A stretch of DNA of 64,000 nt, from NCBI GenBank assembly GCA_050953365.1, contig JBMNMN010000002.1:310001-374000 (forward strand). Direction: 5' to 3'. The notes beneath the pieces were generated by a model. That model made no database searches. It saw only the letters and a program-made list of their open reading frames with translations, and was not told the DNA's origin. The translations under genes were made by a program, and so were the position numbers. Shown piece after piece: positions 25,201-34,356 of the stretch (positions are counted from its first letter, which is position 1; every line of letters begins with the position of its first letter). The DNA is from UBA1426 sp050953365 (lineage in GTDB: Bacteria; Bacillota; Clostridia; Peptostreptococcales; Anaerovoracaceae).

Positions 25201-26364
25201 ATGAAGCCCCTTGGATTATACATTCACATACCCTTCTGCCTGAGAAAATGCAACTACTGCGATTTCTTATCTTTTAGCGGAAGGAGCCGGGAGGATCATG
25301 CCGCCTATACAGATGCCCTGCTGGCCGAGTTGGAATACTATGCGGATCGAAATAGCCTCTTAGACAGCATATATATCGGAGGGGGAACACCGTCTCTTCT
25401 TGATTCGGATCTGATATCGCGTGTAATGCAACGTATTTTCAGCCGTTTTACCGTAAGTGAGACTGCTGAGATAACAATAGAAGCAAACCCGGGTTTGCTG
25501 GACAGGGACAAGCTGACAGCTTACAGGAATGCGGGGATTAACCGTCTCAGCATAGGCGCACAATCTTTGAACGACCAAATTCTTAGCTTGCTCGGAAGAG
25601 CCCATGACAGAGACGGATTTATCCGGAATTTTGCAACGGCACGTGACTGCGGCTTTGAAAACATCAGCGTGGATCTGATGTTCGCTATACCCCAACAGAC
25701 ACAGGATATATGGATGGACACTTTGGATAAGACCATCGCCTTGGGGCCGGAACACATTTCTTTCTACAGCCTTCAAATCGAGGAGACGACTCCTTTTTAT
25801 GAGTTGTGGATGAGAGGGGAGATGGAACCCATCGAGGACCATGTGGACCGAATAATGTATCACAGTGCCATAGAACGGCTGAAAAATAGCGGATATCGGC
25901 ATTATGAGATATCCAATGCGGCGAAGCCCGGCTATGAATCCCGCCACAATCTGAAGTACTGGTCCATGGAGGAATATCTGGGAGTCGGTCTGGGAGCCCA
26001 TTCCTATATGAACGGAAAGCGTTTCAGCAATGAAGCGGATTTAGGAAAATATATCCGGATTTCTGCCGAAGGCTCCTGCGCCGGGTCGCAATACGGCTCC
26101 GGTCCCTGGACAATATGGTGCCACGAGAACACCGTCGAGGACGAGATGTCGGAATTTCTTTTTACGGGACTCAGAAAAGTGGAAGGAGTTCTTCTTTCCG
26201 CTTTTGAAGAGAGGTTTGCATTGCCGCTGACGGCAATTTACGGAGATTCCGTCAGGAAACACAGTGAAAACGGTTTGCTGGAAATGGACGAAGAAGCGGA
26301 CCGACTGCGGCTTACCGCTAAAGGGATGGATTTGTTTAACCAAGTTCTGGTTGATTTCGTTTAA
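25201..26364 (+). CDS. hemW: HemW-type radical SAM protein
   Basis: 387 residues. The radical-SAM cluster motif is CLRKCNYCDF near residue 15, followed by YIGGGTPSLL and RLSIGAQS. HemW proteins are heme chaperones, formerly annotated as oxygen-independent coproporphyrinogen oxidase. The HemN-specific extra N-terminal sequence is absent and the HemW-type C-terminal domain is present. The ATG at 25201 is chosen because the GGGGG ribosome site abuts the alternative ATG at 25192. The 45-nt gap from lepA is a low-complexity AACAAATAACAA-type run. Confidence 0.9.
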   Translation: MKPLGLYIHIPFCLRKCNYCDFLSFSGRSREDHAAYTDALLAELEYYADRNSLLDSIYIGGGTPSLLDSDLISRVMQRIFSRFTVSETAEITIEANPGLLDRDKLTAYRNAGINRLSIGAQSLNDQILSLLGRAHDRDGFIRNFATARDCGFENISVDLMFAIPQQTQDIWMDTLDKTIALGPEHISFYSLQIEETTPFYELWMRGEMEPIEDHVDRIMYHSAIERLKNSGYRHYEISNAAKPGYESRHNLKYWSMEEYLGVGLGAHSYMNGKRFSNEADLGKYIRISAEGSCAGSQYGSGPWTIWCHENTVEDEMSEFLFTGLRKVEGVLLSAFEERFALPLTAIYGDSVRKHSENGLLEMDEEADRLRLTAKGMDLFNQVLVDFV

Positions 26365-26400
26365 AAGACCGCAGGGGGCCGATCCCCCGGGGTCTTTTTT
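26363..26400 (+). terminator. Terminator after hemW
   Basis: AAAAGACC..GGGGG / CCCCC..GGTCTTTTTT, a GC-rich stem with a long T tract starting at the hemW stop codon. Confidence 0.88.
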
Positions 26401-26489
26401 GCATGCAAAAAATATGCGTAAAGTGTTATTCTGTACATATAGGGTATAATCCCGTTAACACCGTGTACTCTTAATGGAGGGAAAAGAAT

Positions 26490-27971
26490 ATGCCGAAATA
26501 CGTCATGTCCCTTGATCAGGGAACCACATCCTGCCGCTGCATTCTCTTCAACCGAAAAGGAGAAATCGTCAGTCTCGCGCAAAAAGAATTTAGGCAAATC
26601 TATCCAAATCCCGGTTGGGTGGAGCACGACGCCATGGAGATTTGGGCCATTCAGGCCGGCGTCGCCCAGGAAGCCATGAGGCAGGTGGGAGCAGAATATC
26701 ACGATATTGCGGCTATCGGGATCACCAACCAGAGGGAGACTACCATTGTCTGGGAAAAGGAGACGGGAAGGCCCGTCTACAATGCCATTGTATGGCAGTG
26801 CAGGAGAACGGCGGAATACTGCGATGAGCTGAAGGCGAAGGGATTGACCGATACCATTCAGCGGAAGACCGGGCTATTAATTGATGCTTATTTTTCTGCC
26901 ACAAAGCTGAAATGGATCCTCGACCATGTTGAAAGGGGAAGAGAGCGGGCAAAAAACGGTGAGTTGCTCTTTGGCACCGTTGAAAGCTGGCTGATTTGGA
27001 ATCTTACTAAAGGTAAGGTCCATGTAACGGATTATTCCAACGCGGCGCGTACCATGTTATTTAATATAACGGAACTTGAGTGGGACGAAGAACTTTTGTC
27101 TCTTTTTGACATACCGAAAGCCATGCTGCCCAAGGTCCTGCCCACCAGCCATATATACGGCGAAACGGATCCGCTGATATTCGGAGGTCCGATTCCCATT
27201 GCCGCTGCGGCGGGAGATCAGCAGGCTGCTCTTTTTGGCCAGGCTTGCTTTCAGCCCGGCAATGCAAAGAATACTTACGGCACCGGCGGCTTCTTGTTGA
27301 TGAATACAGGAAAAAAACCGGTCTATTCGAAAAACGGATTGTTGACTACCATTGCATGGGGAATAAATGATGAAGTGTATTATGCCTTAGAAGGATCTGT
27401 CTTTGTCGCAGGCGCCGCTGTGCAATGGCTTAGGGATGAGTTGAAAATCATTGAAAAATCATCGGATACGGAAGCTATGGCGCGCAGTGTGCCCGACACG
27501 AACGGCGTGTATTTCGTACCTGCATTTGTAGGGCTGGGAGCTCCTTACTGGGATCCTTACGCCCGAGGCATTATTACCGGACTTACCAGGGGCGTCAATC
27601 GAAACCATCTGGTTCGCGCAACGTTGGAAGCAATCGCTTATCAAACCCGGGACGTACTGGAAGCCATGCAGGAGGATTCCGGGATCCGGCTGGCAGCGCT
27701 CAAGGTGGACGGAGGCGCTTCCGAGAACCGTTTTCTGATGCAATTTCAGGCAGATATAATAGGTACGCAGGTGGAACGTCCGGTGAACACGGAAAGTACT
27801 GCCCTGGGTGCAGCCTATCTGGCAGGCTTGGCGGCAGGATACTGGTCCTCGTTGGAGGACGTGGCAATGAACCGAAGCATCGATAAAGTATTTGAGCCGT
27901 CCATGGATAAGGACCGCCGGACTGAGTTGCTGCAAGGCTGGCATAAAGCCGTTTCGCGTTGCAGAGAATGA
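26490..27971 (+). CDS. glpK: Glycerol kinase
   Basis: 493 residues, FGGY kinase. It phosphorylates glycerol to sn-glycerol-3-phosphate. Motifs are SLDQGTTSCRCILF (ATP phosphate loop), GITNQRETT, YNAIVWQCRRT, and the FGGY signature 2 GLGAPYWDPYARG and DGGASENRFLMQFQAD. A TATAAT at 26445-26450 without a clear -35 may be its promoter. It interrupts the conserved hemW-hrcA neighbourhood and has no glpF or glpD beside it. Confidence 0.96.
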   Translation: MPKYVMSLDQGTTSCRCILFNRKGEIVSLAQKEFRQIYPNPGWVEHDAMEIWAIQAGVAQEAMRQVGAEYHDIAAIGITNQRETTIVWEKETGRPVYNAIVWQCRRTAEYCDELKAKGLTDTIQRKTGLLIDAYFSATKLKWILDHVERGRERAKNGELLFGTVESWLIWNLTKGKVHVTDYSNAARTMLFNITELEWDEELLSLFDIPKAMLPKVLPTSHIYGETDPLIFGGPIPIAAAAGDQQAALFGQACFQPGNAKNTYGTGGFLLMNTGKKPVYSKNGLLTTIAWGINDEVYYALEGSVFVAGAAVQWLRDELKIIEKSSDTEAMARSVPDTNGVYFVPAFVGLGAPYWDPYARGIITGLTRGVNRNHLVRATLEAIAYQTRDVLEAMQEDSGIRLAALKVDGGASENRFLMQFQADIIGTQVERPVNTESTALGAAYLAGLAAGYWSSLEDVAMNRSIDKVFEPSMDKDRRTELLQGWHKAVSRCRE

Positions 27972-27993
27972 CAGGGGAGAGGAAAACAATCCT

Positions 27994-28281
27994 ATGAAAG
28001 AGCATAAAAAATATTATGATGAACTGATTAAAACAGCGCCCTTTGCTCATATTAACAGTGAAAAGGATATGGATTGGCTCATGAGCTGTTTAGACGGGCG
28101 TATTGTCGCGTATGAAGGAGACGAAGATCTATGGTATCAGGACGGTTTTCTGTATGTTAGGATCGGCGATACGGGAAAAGCGCTGCAAATGAAACAAAAC
28201 AGAGCGGAAAAGCTATGCGGTTTTAAATGCGAGTTTCACCAAAGGCTGATCGAGTACTTAGAGAGTCGGAAGGATAAATAA
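27994..28281 (+). CDS. Small unknown protein
   Basis: 95 residues, start MKEHKKYYDEL with a weak AGAGG 11 nt upstream. No signal peptide or membrane segment. Mixed charge, with an aromatic-rich middle (DLWYQDGFLYVRIGD) suggesting a small beta-containing soluble domain. It follows glpK by 22 nt and is probably co-transcribed. Not recognised. Confidence 0.65.
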   Translation: MKEHKKYYDELIKTAPFAHINSEKDMDWLMSCLDGRIVAYEGDEDLWYQDGFLYVRIGDTGKALQMKQNRAEKLCGFKCEFHQRLIEYLESRKDK

Positions 28282-28350
28282 ACGCGAAAGCAGAAATCGC
28301 GAGCTTGCAGTTTTACCGGAAACACAATTGGAAAAATTTTTTAATAACTG

Positions 28351-28379
28351 TTGACAAAAGAATCCTCGGGTGGTAACCT
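28351..28379 (+). promoter_or_regulatory. Promoter of hrcA-grpE-dnaK-dnaJ
   Basis: TTGACA (28351-28356), 17 bp, TAACCT (28374-28379), directly upstream of the CIRCE element. Confidence 0.75.
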
Positions 28380-28388
28380 AGTACTAGG

Positions 28389-28415
28389 TTAGCACTCACC
28401 TTCAAAGAGTGCTAA
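28389..28415. promoter_or_regulatory. CIRCE operator (HrcA site)
   Basis: Perfect consensus TTAGCACTC-N9-GAGTGCTAA. It lies at the transcription start, 25 nt before hrcA, so HrcA represses its own heat-shock operon. Confidence 0.97.
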
Positions 28416-28439
28416 CAAGCAAAAAGGAAGAGGATAAGA

Positions 28440-29498
28440 ATGAACTTAAACGAGCGAAAACTTAAAATCCTCCAGGCGATTGTGTCGGATTTTATTCGTT
28501 CTGCGGAACCTGTAGGGTCCCGCACCCTTTCGCGCAAGTACGGGATGGGAATCAGTCCCGCCACCATTCGCAATGAAATGGCGGATTTAGAGGAAATGGG
28601 ATTTCTTACCCACCCTTATACTTCTGCAGGAAGAGTGCCTTCCACAAAAGCGTATCGCCTATATGTTGACGGCCTGATGGAGCGATATGAGCTGTCGGAA
28701 GAAGAAAAGCATCGAATAAGAGAAAAGCTTGATACGACCATCATGGAGTTGGACCGTACAGTGGAGCAGGCAGCCAAACTGTTATCTGAGCTTACAAATC
28801 TGACTTCATTTGCCATGACTCCAAGGAAACATGACGATTATCTGCGGTATGTAAACTTCATTCCTGTGGATAGTGATACCGTGGTTTTAGTATTGGTAGC
28901 GGAAAGCGGTAAAGCTTCTAATACGACCCTCAAGATAAAAGTCCCTTATAGAGAAGAACACCTTGAATTGCTGGCCAAGGTTATTACGTATAACTATAAA
29001 GGCAGGAAACTGACGGATATCCTGACCATGGACATTATACGGGATTTCGAATCGGATATTGCCGTCATGAGCAGACTTGCCGAATCGATTATGCCTAAAT
29101 TCATGGCTACGCTGGAGGGCATGCTGGATGCGGAACTGTATTTGGATGGGTTGATGAACATCTTTACCCTTCCGGAATACAGCGATATAGAAAAAGCCAG
29201 GATGTTCCTCGAGACGATCAGCAAAAAGAAATTTACGGAAGTGTTGATCAATCGGGAGAACGGAGTGATCATCACCATCGGCGATGAACACCCGGATGAA
29301 ATTCTGAAGGATTACAGCCTGATTACGGCAACCTATCAGATTAACGGTAAGAATATCGGTAAGCTGGGGGTTATAGGCCCCACGCGGATGCAGTATGATC
29401 ATGTCACATCTGTGATCGAATATATGACACAGCATTTGAGTCAAGCATTTATAACTGGAGGAGAAGAGGATGAAGAAAAAGAAAGACCTGATGGATGA
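28440..29498 (+). CDS. hrcA: Heat-inducible repressor HrcA
   Basis: 352 residues. N-terminal winged helix (about 1-75: ILQAIVSDFIRSAEPVGSRT, ISPATIRNEMADLEEMGFL), then a GAF-like dimer domain with the inserted segment. It binds CIRCE and needs GroEL to fold, so it senses chaperone availability. AAAAAGGAAGAGG precedes the ATG. Its 3' end overlaps grpE by 29 nt. Confidence 0.96.
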   Translation: MNLNERKLKILQAIVSDFIRSAEPVGSRTLSRKYGMGISPATIRNEMADLEEMGFLTHPYTSAGRVPSTKAYRLYVDGLMERYELSEEEKHRIREKLDTTIMELDRTVEQAAKLLSELTNLTSFAMTPRKHDDYLRYVNFIPVDSDTVVLVLVAESGKASNTTLKIKVPYREEHLELLAKVITYNYKGRKLTDILTMDIIRDFESDIAVMSRLAESIMPKFMATLEGMLDAELYLDGLMNIFTLPEYSDIEKARMFLETISKKKFTEVLINRENGVIITIGDEHPDEILKDYSLITATYQINGKNIGKLGVIGPTRMQYDHVTSVIEYMTQHLSQAFITGGEEDEEKERPDG

Positions 29499-30084
29499 GC
29501 AGGTCCAAAATGAGCAGGCGTCAAACACAGAAGAAACGAAAAATGTAGAAGAAGCGACAGCGGATGAAAAAGAAAAACCGGAAGAAACGGTAAAGGCAGA
29601 AGAAAGCGCAGAGACTCCAACGGAAGAACAAGAAGTTGAAGAGGATGAAAAAGAAGAACCCCAGTCCGAAGAGGACGAGGATCTCAAAACCAAATATCTG
29701 CGACTGGCAGCGGATTTTCAAAACTATAAACGCCGTGTAGAAAAAGAGAAAAACGACATTTATGCATACGCCAATGAAAAACTCATGGTGGAATTGCTTA
29801 ATGTAATAGATAATTTTGATCGAGCTCTAGCGGTAGAAAGTGTTGACACCGGCATGAAGGAAGGCATGGAAATGATTTTTAAACAACTCATTGACGTGCT
29901 GGAAAGATGTGGGCTGGAAGAGATTCCCGCCGACGGGCAGGAGTTTGATCCAAACTGCCATCATGCGGTGCAGACTGCGAGCAGCGATGCTCACTGCAGC
30001 GGGCAGATCATTAGAGTATTGCAAAAGGGGTATACATTAAACAAAAAAGTTATACGTCCGTCCATGGTAATCGTGGCAGATTAA
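29470..30084 (+). CDS. grpE: Nucleotide exchange factor GrpE
   Basis: 204 residues. An acidic, low-complexity N-terminal half (Glu/Thr/Ala/Lys rich, about 1-70) is followed by the coiled-coil dimer region from KYLRLAADFQNYKRRVEKE and the beta domain ending KVIRPSMVIVAD. It releases ADP from DnaK. GGAGGAGAAGAGG before the ATG at 29470 supports the start and the 29-nt overlap with hrcA; an ATG at 29491 would reduce the overlap to 8 nt. Confidence 0.95.
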   Translation: MKKKKDLMDEQVQNEQASNTEETKNVEEATADEKEKPEETVKAEESAETPTEEQEVEEDEKEEPQSEEDEDLKTKYLRLAADFQNYKRRVEKEKNDIYAYANEKLMVELLNVIDNFDRALAVESVDTGMKEGMEMIFKQLIDVLERCGLEEIPADGQEFDPNCHHAVQTASSDAHCSGQIIRVLQKGYTLNKKVIRPSMVIVAD

Positions 30085-30165
30085 CCTGAAAGCAGGATGC
30101 GGCAGCAGCCCTTTATCCGGACGTATTTCAGCACAGAAATTTCAATGAGTTATTAGGAGGAAGAA

Positions 30166-32052
30166 ATGGGAAAAGTAATCGGAATTGACTTGGGGACCAC
30201 GAACTCTTGTGTTGCCGTTTTAGAAGGCGGAGATCCTGTAGTGATCCCAAACGCAGAAGGAAATAGAACAACACCATCCGTCGTTGCCTTTGCGAAGAAT
30301 GGTGAGAGATTAGTCGGAGAAACGGCCAAACGTCAGGCCATCACCAATCCGGATAGAACGATATCATCCATAAAAAGGCATATGGGTACCAACCATACCG
30401 TTCAAATCGACGGAAAAGCATATACGCCTCAGGATATATCCGCGATGATTCTATCAAAGCTCAAGGCAGATGCGGAAGCATATTTGGGTGAAAAGGTTAC
30501 AGAAGCGGTTATTACCGTACCGGCTTACTTTACTGACAGTCAGAAACAGGCCACAAAGGATGCAGGAAAAATTGCCGGGCTGGATGTAAAAAGAATTATC
30601 AATGAACCTACAGCGGCTTCCTTGGCATACGGTCTTGACAAAGAAAATACACATCAAAAGATTCTGGTCTACGACCTGGGCGGCGGTACCTTTGACGTAT
30701 CCATTCTCGAACTGGGCGACGGCGTGTTTGAGGTATTGGCTACCAGTGGAAACAATAAATTAGGCGGAGACGATTTTGACGACGTCCTGGTCAATTTCAT
30801 CGCAGACAGCTTCGCAAAGGAGAACGGAGTTGATTTGCGCAAGGATAGAATGGCTCTTCAGAGATTGCGTGAGGCTGCGGAAAAAGCGAAGAAAGAACTC
30901 TCGTCATCTCAAACCACCAACATTAATCTACCCTTTATCAGTGTGAATGCGGATGGCCCGCTCCACTTGAATATGGACATTACGAGAGCAAAATTTGAGC
31001 AGCTCATAGGACACCTTGTGGATAAGACCATCGAACCCATGAGAAGGGCTATGTCAGATGCGGGAGTAACCGCAGCGGATTTGGATAAGGTTATCCTGGT
31101 AGGCGGTTCCACTAGGGTTCCGGCTGTACAGGAAGCGGTAAAGAGAATCACCGGCAAAGAACCCTTCAAGGGCATCAACCCGGATGAATGCGTTGCAATC
31201 GGTGCGGCCATTCAGGCGGGTGTTCTCACCGGCGAGGTCAGGGACGTGCTTCTGCTGGATGTTACACCTCTCTCCCTTTCCATCGAAACCTTGGGCGGTG
31301 TAGCAACCAGATTGATCGAGAGAAATACTACCATCCCCACCAAGAAGAGCCAGATCTTCTCTACGGCTGCGGACAATCAGAGCGCTGTTGACATTCACGT
31401 TGTGCAGGGTGAAAGAGAGATGGCTGCAGATAACATCACTCTTGGCAGATTCCAGCTTTCGGGAATTCCTCCTGCGCCCCGCGGAGTTCCTCAGATCGAA
31501 GTTACATTTGATATCGATGCAAACGGTATCGTCAATGTAAGCGCAAAGGATCTGGGTACCGGAAGAGAGCAGAGCATAACCATTACATCCTCTACAAAGC
31601 TCAGCGATGAAGAAATCAAACAGAAAGTCAAAGAAGCGGAGCAGTATGCGGAGGAAGACAGGAGAAGGAAGGCAGAAGTTGAGGCCAGAAACAGCGCAGA
31701 GACCCTGATCTACGAAACGGAAAAAGCGCTTAGAGAGCTGGGAGACAACATAAGCGCCGACGAAAAGAGCAGCATAGAAAACGCGAAAGAAGACTTGAAG
31801 CGAGCTCTTGAAACTGGTACAGTGGATGATATCAAGGCTAAACATGAGGCACTTACACAGCATTTCCACACCATTTCCGCCAAGCTATATCAAAAAGCCC
31901 AGGGAGGGCAGGGAGGCTTTGATCCGGGCAGCGCGGCAAGCGGTTTCGGCCCTGATGCTACAACCGATACCGGAAGCCAGGAAGCGCCTCCGCACGATAA
32001 CGTAGTCGACGCGGACTTTGAAGTGGTGGACGAAGATAAGAAAGACGAATAA
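30166..32052 (+). CDS. dnaK: Chaperone DnaK (Hsp70)
   Basis: 628 residues. ATPase domain signatures are GIDLGTTNSCVAVLEGG, VYDLGGGTFDVSIL and VILVGGSTRVPAVQE. The substrate-binding domain follows the linker DVLLLDVTPLSLS, and the lid ends in a Gly-rich tail (QGGQGGFDPG) with an acidic terminus. GGAGG lies 5-6 nt before the ATG. Confidence 0.98.
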   Translation: MGKVIGIDLGTTNSCVAVLEGGDPVVIPNAEGNRTTPSVVAFAKNGERLVGETAKRQAITNPDRTISSIKRHMGTNHTVQIDGKAYTPQDISAMILSKLKADAEAYLGEKVTEAVITVPAYFTDSQKQATKDAGKIAGLDVKRIINEPTAASLAYGLDKENTHQKILVYDLGGGTFDVSILELGDGVFEVLATSGNNKLGGDDFDDVLVNFIADSFAKENGVDLRKDRMALQRLREAAEKAKKELSSSQTTNINLPFISVNADGPLHLNMDITRAKFEQLIGHLVDKTIEPMRRAMSDAGVTAADLDKVILVGGSTRVPAVQEAVKRITGKEPFKGINPDECVAIGAAIQAGVLTGEVRDVLLLDVTPLSLSIETLGGVATRLIERNTTIPTKKSQIFSTAADNQSAVDIHVVQGEREMAADNITLGRFQLSGIPPAPRGVPQIEVTFDIDANGIVNVSAKDLGTGREQSITITSSTKLSDEEIKQKVKEAEQYAEEDRRRKAEVEARNSAETLIYETEKALRELGDNISADEKSSIENAKEDLKRALETGTVDDIKAKHEALTQHFHTISAKLYQKAQGGQGGFDPGSAASGFGPDATTDTGSQEAPPHDNVVDADFEVVDEDKKDE

Positions 32053-32080
32053 GCATAAGCAAAGAATTGAGTAACAACAG

Positions 32081-32123
32081 AGGGTCGTGCCTTAGATATA
32101 TTAGATCAGACGGGCGCGACCCT
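32081..32123 (+). promoter_or_regulatory. dnaK-dnaJ intercistronic hairpin
   Basis: AGGGTCGTGCC / GGGCGCGACCCT (one wobble) around an AT-rich 19-20-nt loop. No T tract. Likely a processing or stability hairpin that lowers dnaJ relative to dnaK. Confidence 0.5.
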
Positions 32124-32174
32124 ATGGTTGATAGGAGTAATAAATCGAAGTAGTAACGGGGGCAACAAAGACCG

Positions 32175-33332
32175 ATGGCAGGACAAAAAAGAGATTATTA
32201 TGAAGTGTTAGGCATCAAAAAGGGTGCGTCGGAGGATGAAATAAAGTCGGCTTTTCGAAAGAAAGCTATGGAGTTCCATCCTGACCGCAACCCGGGAGAC
32301 AAGACAGCAGAAGAAAAATTTAAAGAAGTCAATGAAGCCTACGGTGTCCTCTCGGATCCGAAGCTGAGAGAAAAGTATGACAGATTCGGACACGCGGGGG
32401 TAGACCCCAGCGCAGGTTTCGGGACCGGTGGCGGCTTCGGCGGTTTTGGCGGCTTTGGCGGCGGCTTCGAAGATATTTTCGAAGATCTTTTCGGCAATAT
32501 GTTCGGAGGAGCCGCAAACTACGCCAGAGCAAGACGTACCGGACCGCAAAAAGGCGCCGATATTCAAAAAAGCCTCAGAATTAAATTTGAAGAGGCTGCT
32601 TTTGGTGTCAAAAAAAATATTCAGCTCACAAAATACGTTTCCTGCCAGCCATGTAACGGAACCGGCACAGAGAAAGGTTCGGGTAAAACCGTCTGCCCTG
32701 TATGTAATGGCTCCGGAGAAATACGCACTTCACAAAGATCTCCCTTTGGTCAGTTTATAAATGTTCAGACTTGCAGCAAATGCGGCGGAACCGGTCAGGT
32801 AGTGGAGAATCCCTGCAAAGAGTGCGGCGGCAGCGGAAAGGTGCGCAAGACGGTGACCATTGCCGTAGAAGTGCCTGCGGGAGTCGATAACGATTCGGTA
32901 ATATCCATAAAGGGCCAGGGTGAACCGGGAACAAACGGCGGCCCCAACGGCGATTTATATGTAGTGATTTCCGTTGAACCCCATAAGCTGTTCAAACGAA
33001 ACGGAGACGACCTGTGGCTGGAGATCCCCATCACATTTGATCAGGCAGCTCTGGGCGCAGAAATCATCGTGCCTACATTGAAGGAAAAAGTAAGTTATAA
33101 AGTTCCGGAAGGAACGCAGCCGGATACAATTTTCAGGCTGAAAGGCAAGGGTATTAAGAGCCTGCGTTCCAATCGTACAGGCGACCTATATGTAAAGGTG
33201 AATCTGGAAATACCCACAAAACTCAACGGCAAGCAAAAGAAACTGATTAAAGAGCTTGGTCAGTCGCTTACGGAAGATGCCTACAGTAAACGTAAAAGTT
33301 TCATGGAAAGCGTTAAAGAACTTTTCAGATAA
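32175..33332 (+). CDS. dnaJ: Chaperone DnaJ (Hsp40)
   Basis: 385 residues. J domain (about 5-70) with the HPD motif in MEFHPDRNPGD, then a Gly/Phe-rich linker (about 78-100). Four CxxCxGxG zinc repeats follow (CQPCNGTG, CPVCNGSG, CSKCGGTG, CKECGGSG), then the two substrate-binding beta domains. It stimulates DnaK ATPase. The 122-nt gap from dnaK holds a hairpin. Confidence 0.97.
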   Translation: MAGQKRDYYEVLGIKKGASEDEIKSAFRKKAMEFHPDRNPGDKTAEEKFKEVNEAYGVLSDPKLREKYDRFGHAGVDPSAGFGTGGGFGGFGGFGGGFEDIFEDLFGNMFGGAANYARARRTGPQKGADIQKSLRIKFEEAAFGVKKNIQLTKYVSCQPCNGTGTEKGSGKTVCPVCNGSGEIRTSQRSPFGQFINVQTCSKCGGTGQVVENPCKECGGSGKVRKTVTIAVEVPAGVDNDSVISIKGQGEPGTNGGPNGDLYVVISVEPHKLFKRNGDDLWLEIPITFDQAALGAEIIVPTLKEKVSYKVPEGTQPDTIFRLKGKGIKSLRSNRTGDLYVKVNLEIPTKLNGKQKKLIKELGQSLTEDAYSKRKSFMESVKELFR

Positions 33333-33340
33333 AAAGATAT

Positions 33341-33394
33341 AAACGGGGACAGACCCCATGTGCCGGACGGCACACTCGGGGTCTGTCTCCGTTT
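33341..33394. repeat. REP-like 54-nt palindrome
   Basis: Nearly continuous hairpin: AAACGGGGACAGACCCC (33341-33357) pairs with 33378-33394 with one wobble, and inside it GTGCCG pairs with CGGCAC. It starts 8 nt after the dnaJ stop and has no T tract. Its shape and GGGGACAG sequence resemble repeated extragenic palindromes. It may also end the heat-shock transcript. Confidence 0.6.
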
Positions 33395-33420
33395 GATGCT
33401 TGATGAAATGGAGTGAAGGC

Positions 33421-34344
33421 ATGGATTACACAAGAGTAAGGATTTACACGGAATCGGACAACCTGGAGTCTGTAGCTTTGATGCTGCACGAAAAAGGAAT
33501 TTTGGGAGTTGAAATTCAAGAGCCTGAGGTTTATGTGGACTTTTTGAATAAACGTAACCCTTACGACTGGGACTATGTGGATGCTTCATTGGAAGAATTG
33601 GCAAAAACCCCTTCGCATTTGACATTCTATCTCGAAGACAGCCCGGAAGGAATCGACCTGTTGGATGAAATACTGCAGGAGATTTGTACCATGAATATCG
33701 ATAGGGTTGAAGTGGCCGGGGTGTCCGACGACGATTGGAAACACAAGTGGAAGGAGTATTTTAAACCAACCAGAATCACCGATAGGATCGTGGTGAAGCC
33801 CAGTTGGGAAGCTTACGAAAAAGAGCAGGATGAACTGGTTATAGAAATCGATCCGGGGATGGCATTCGGTACAGGCACCCATCCCACTACAACCTTGTGC
33901 ATCAGGCTTTTGGAAAAATATATAGACGGGGAAAGGTCAACCGTACTTGATATCGGTTGCGGCTCGGGAATCCTGACCATAGCTTCCTCTCTTCTCGGCG
34001 CGAAGCAGGTACTGGGAGTGGATGTGGATCCTCTTGCCGTGGATATTGCAAAAGAAAACATTGAAAGAAACCGCTTAAAGGGTGACATCCGGGTTATCGA
34101 AGGAGATCTGACAAAGGGGATTGAGATCCGGGCGGATATCGTGGTTGCAAACCTCATGGCGGATCTGGTCATTACTCTTTCAAAAAATGTCCCTAAACAT
34201 CTCAAAGAAAATGGTGTGTTCATTTCTTCAGGAATTATAATTGAAAAAAGGGATGAAGTGGCAAAGGCTCTGAGGCAGTCGGGATTTCGTATCCTGGAGA
34301 TTTTAGAGGAAGGCGAATGGTGCGCTATGGCGGCTACCTTATAG
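33421..34344 (+). CDS. prmA: Ribosomal protein L11 methyltransferase
   Basis: 307 residues. An N-terminal alpha/beta L11-recognition domain is followed by a Rossmann methyltransferase: IDPGMAFGTGTHPTT (substrate loop) and VLDIGCGSGILTIA (SAM site), then VVANLMADLV. Start at 33421 (MDYTRVRI) with GGAG 8 nt upstream. First of the prmA-rsmE-mtaB group. Confidence 0.96.
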   Translation: MDYTRVRIYTESDNLESVALMLHEKGILGVEIQEPEVYVDFLNKRNPYDWDYVDASLEELAKTPSHLTFYLEDSPEGIDLLDEILQEICTMNIDRVEVAGVSDDDWKHKWKEYFKPTRITDRIVVKPSWEAYEKEQDELVIEIDPGMAFGTGTHPTTTLCIRLLEKYIDGERSTVLDIGCGSGILTIASSLLGAKQVLGVDVDPLAVDIAKENIERNRLKGDIRVIEGDLTKGIEIRADIVVANLMADLVITLSKNVPKHLKENGVFISSGIIIEKRDEVAKALRQSGFRILEILEEGEWCAMAATL

Positions 34345-34356
34345 GAGAGAGAATCT

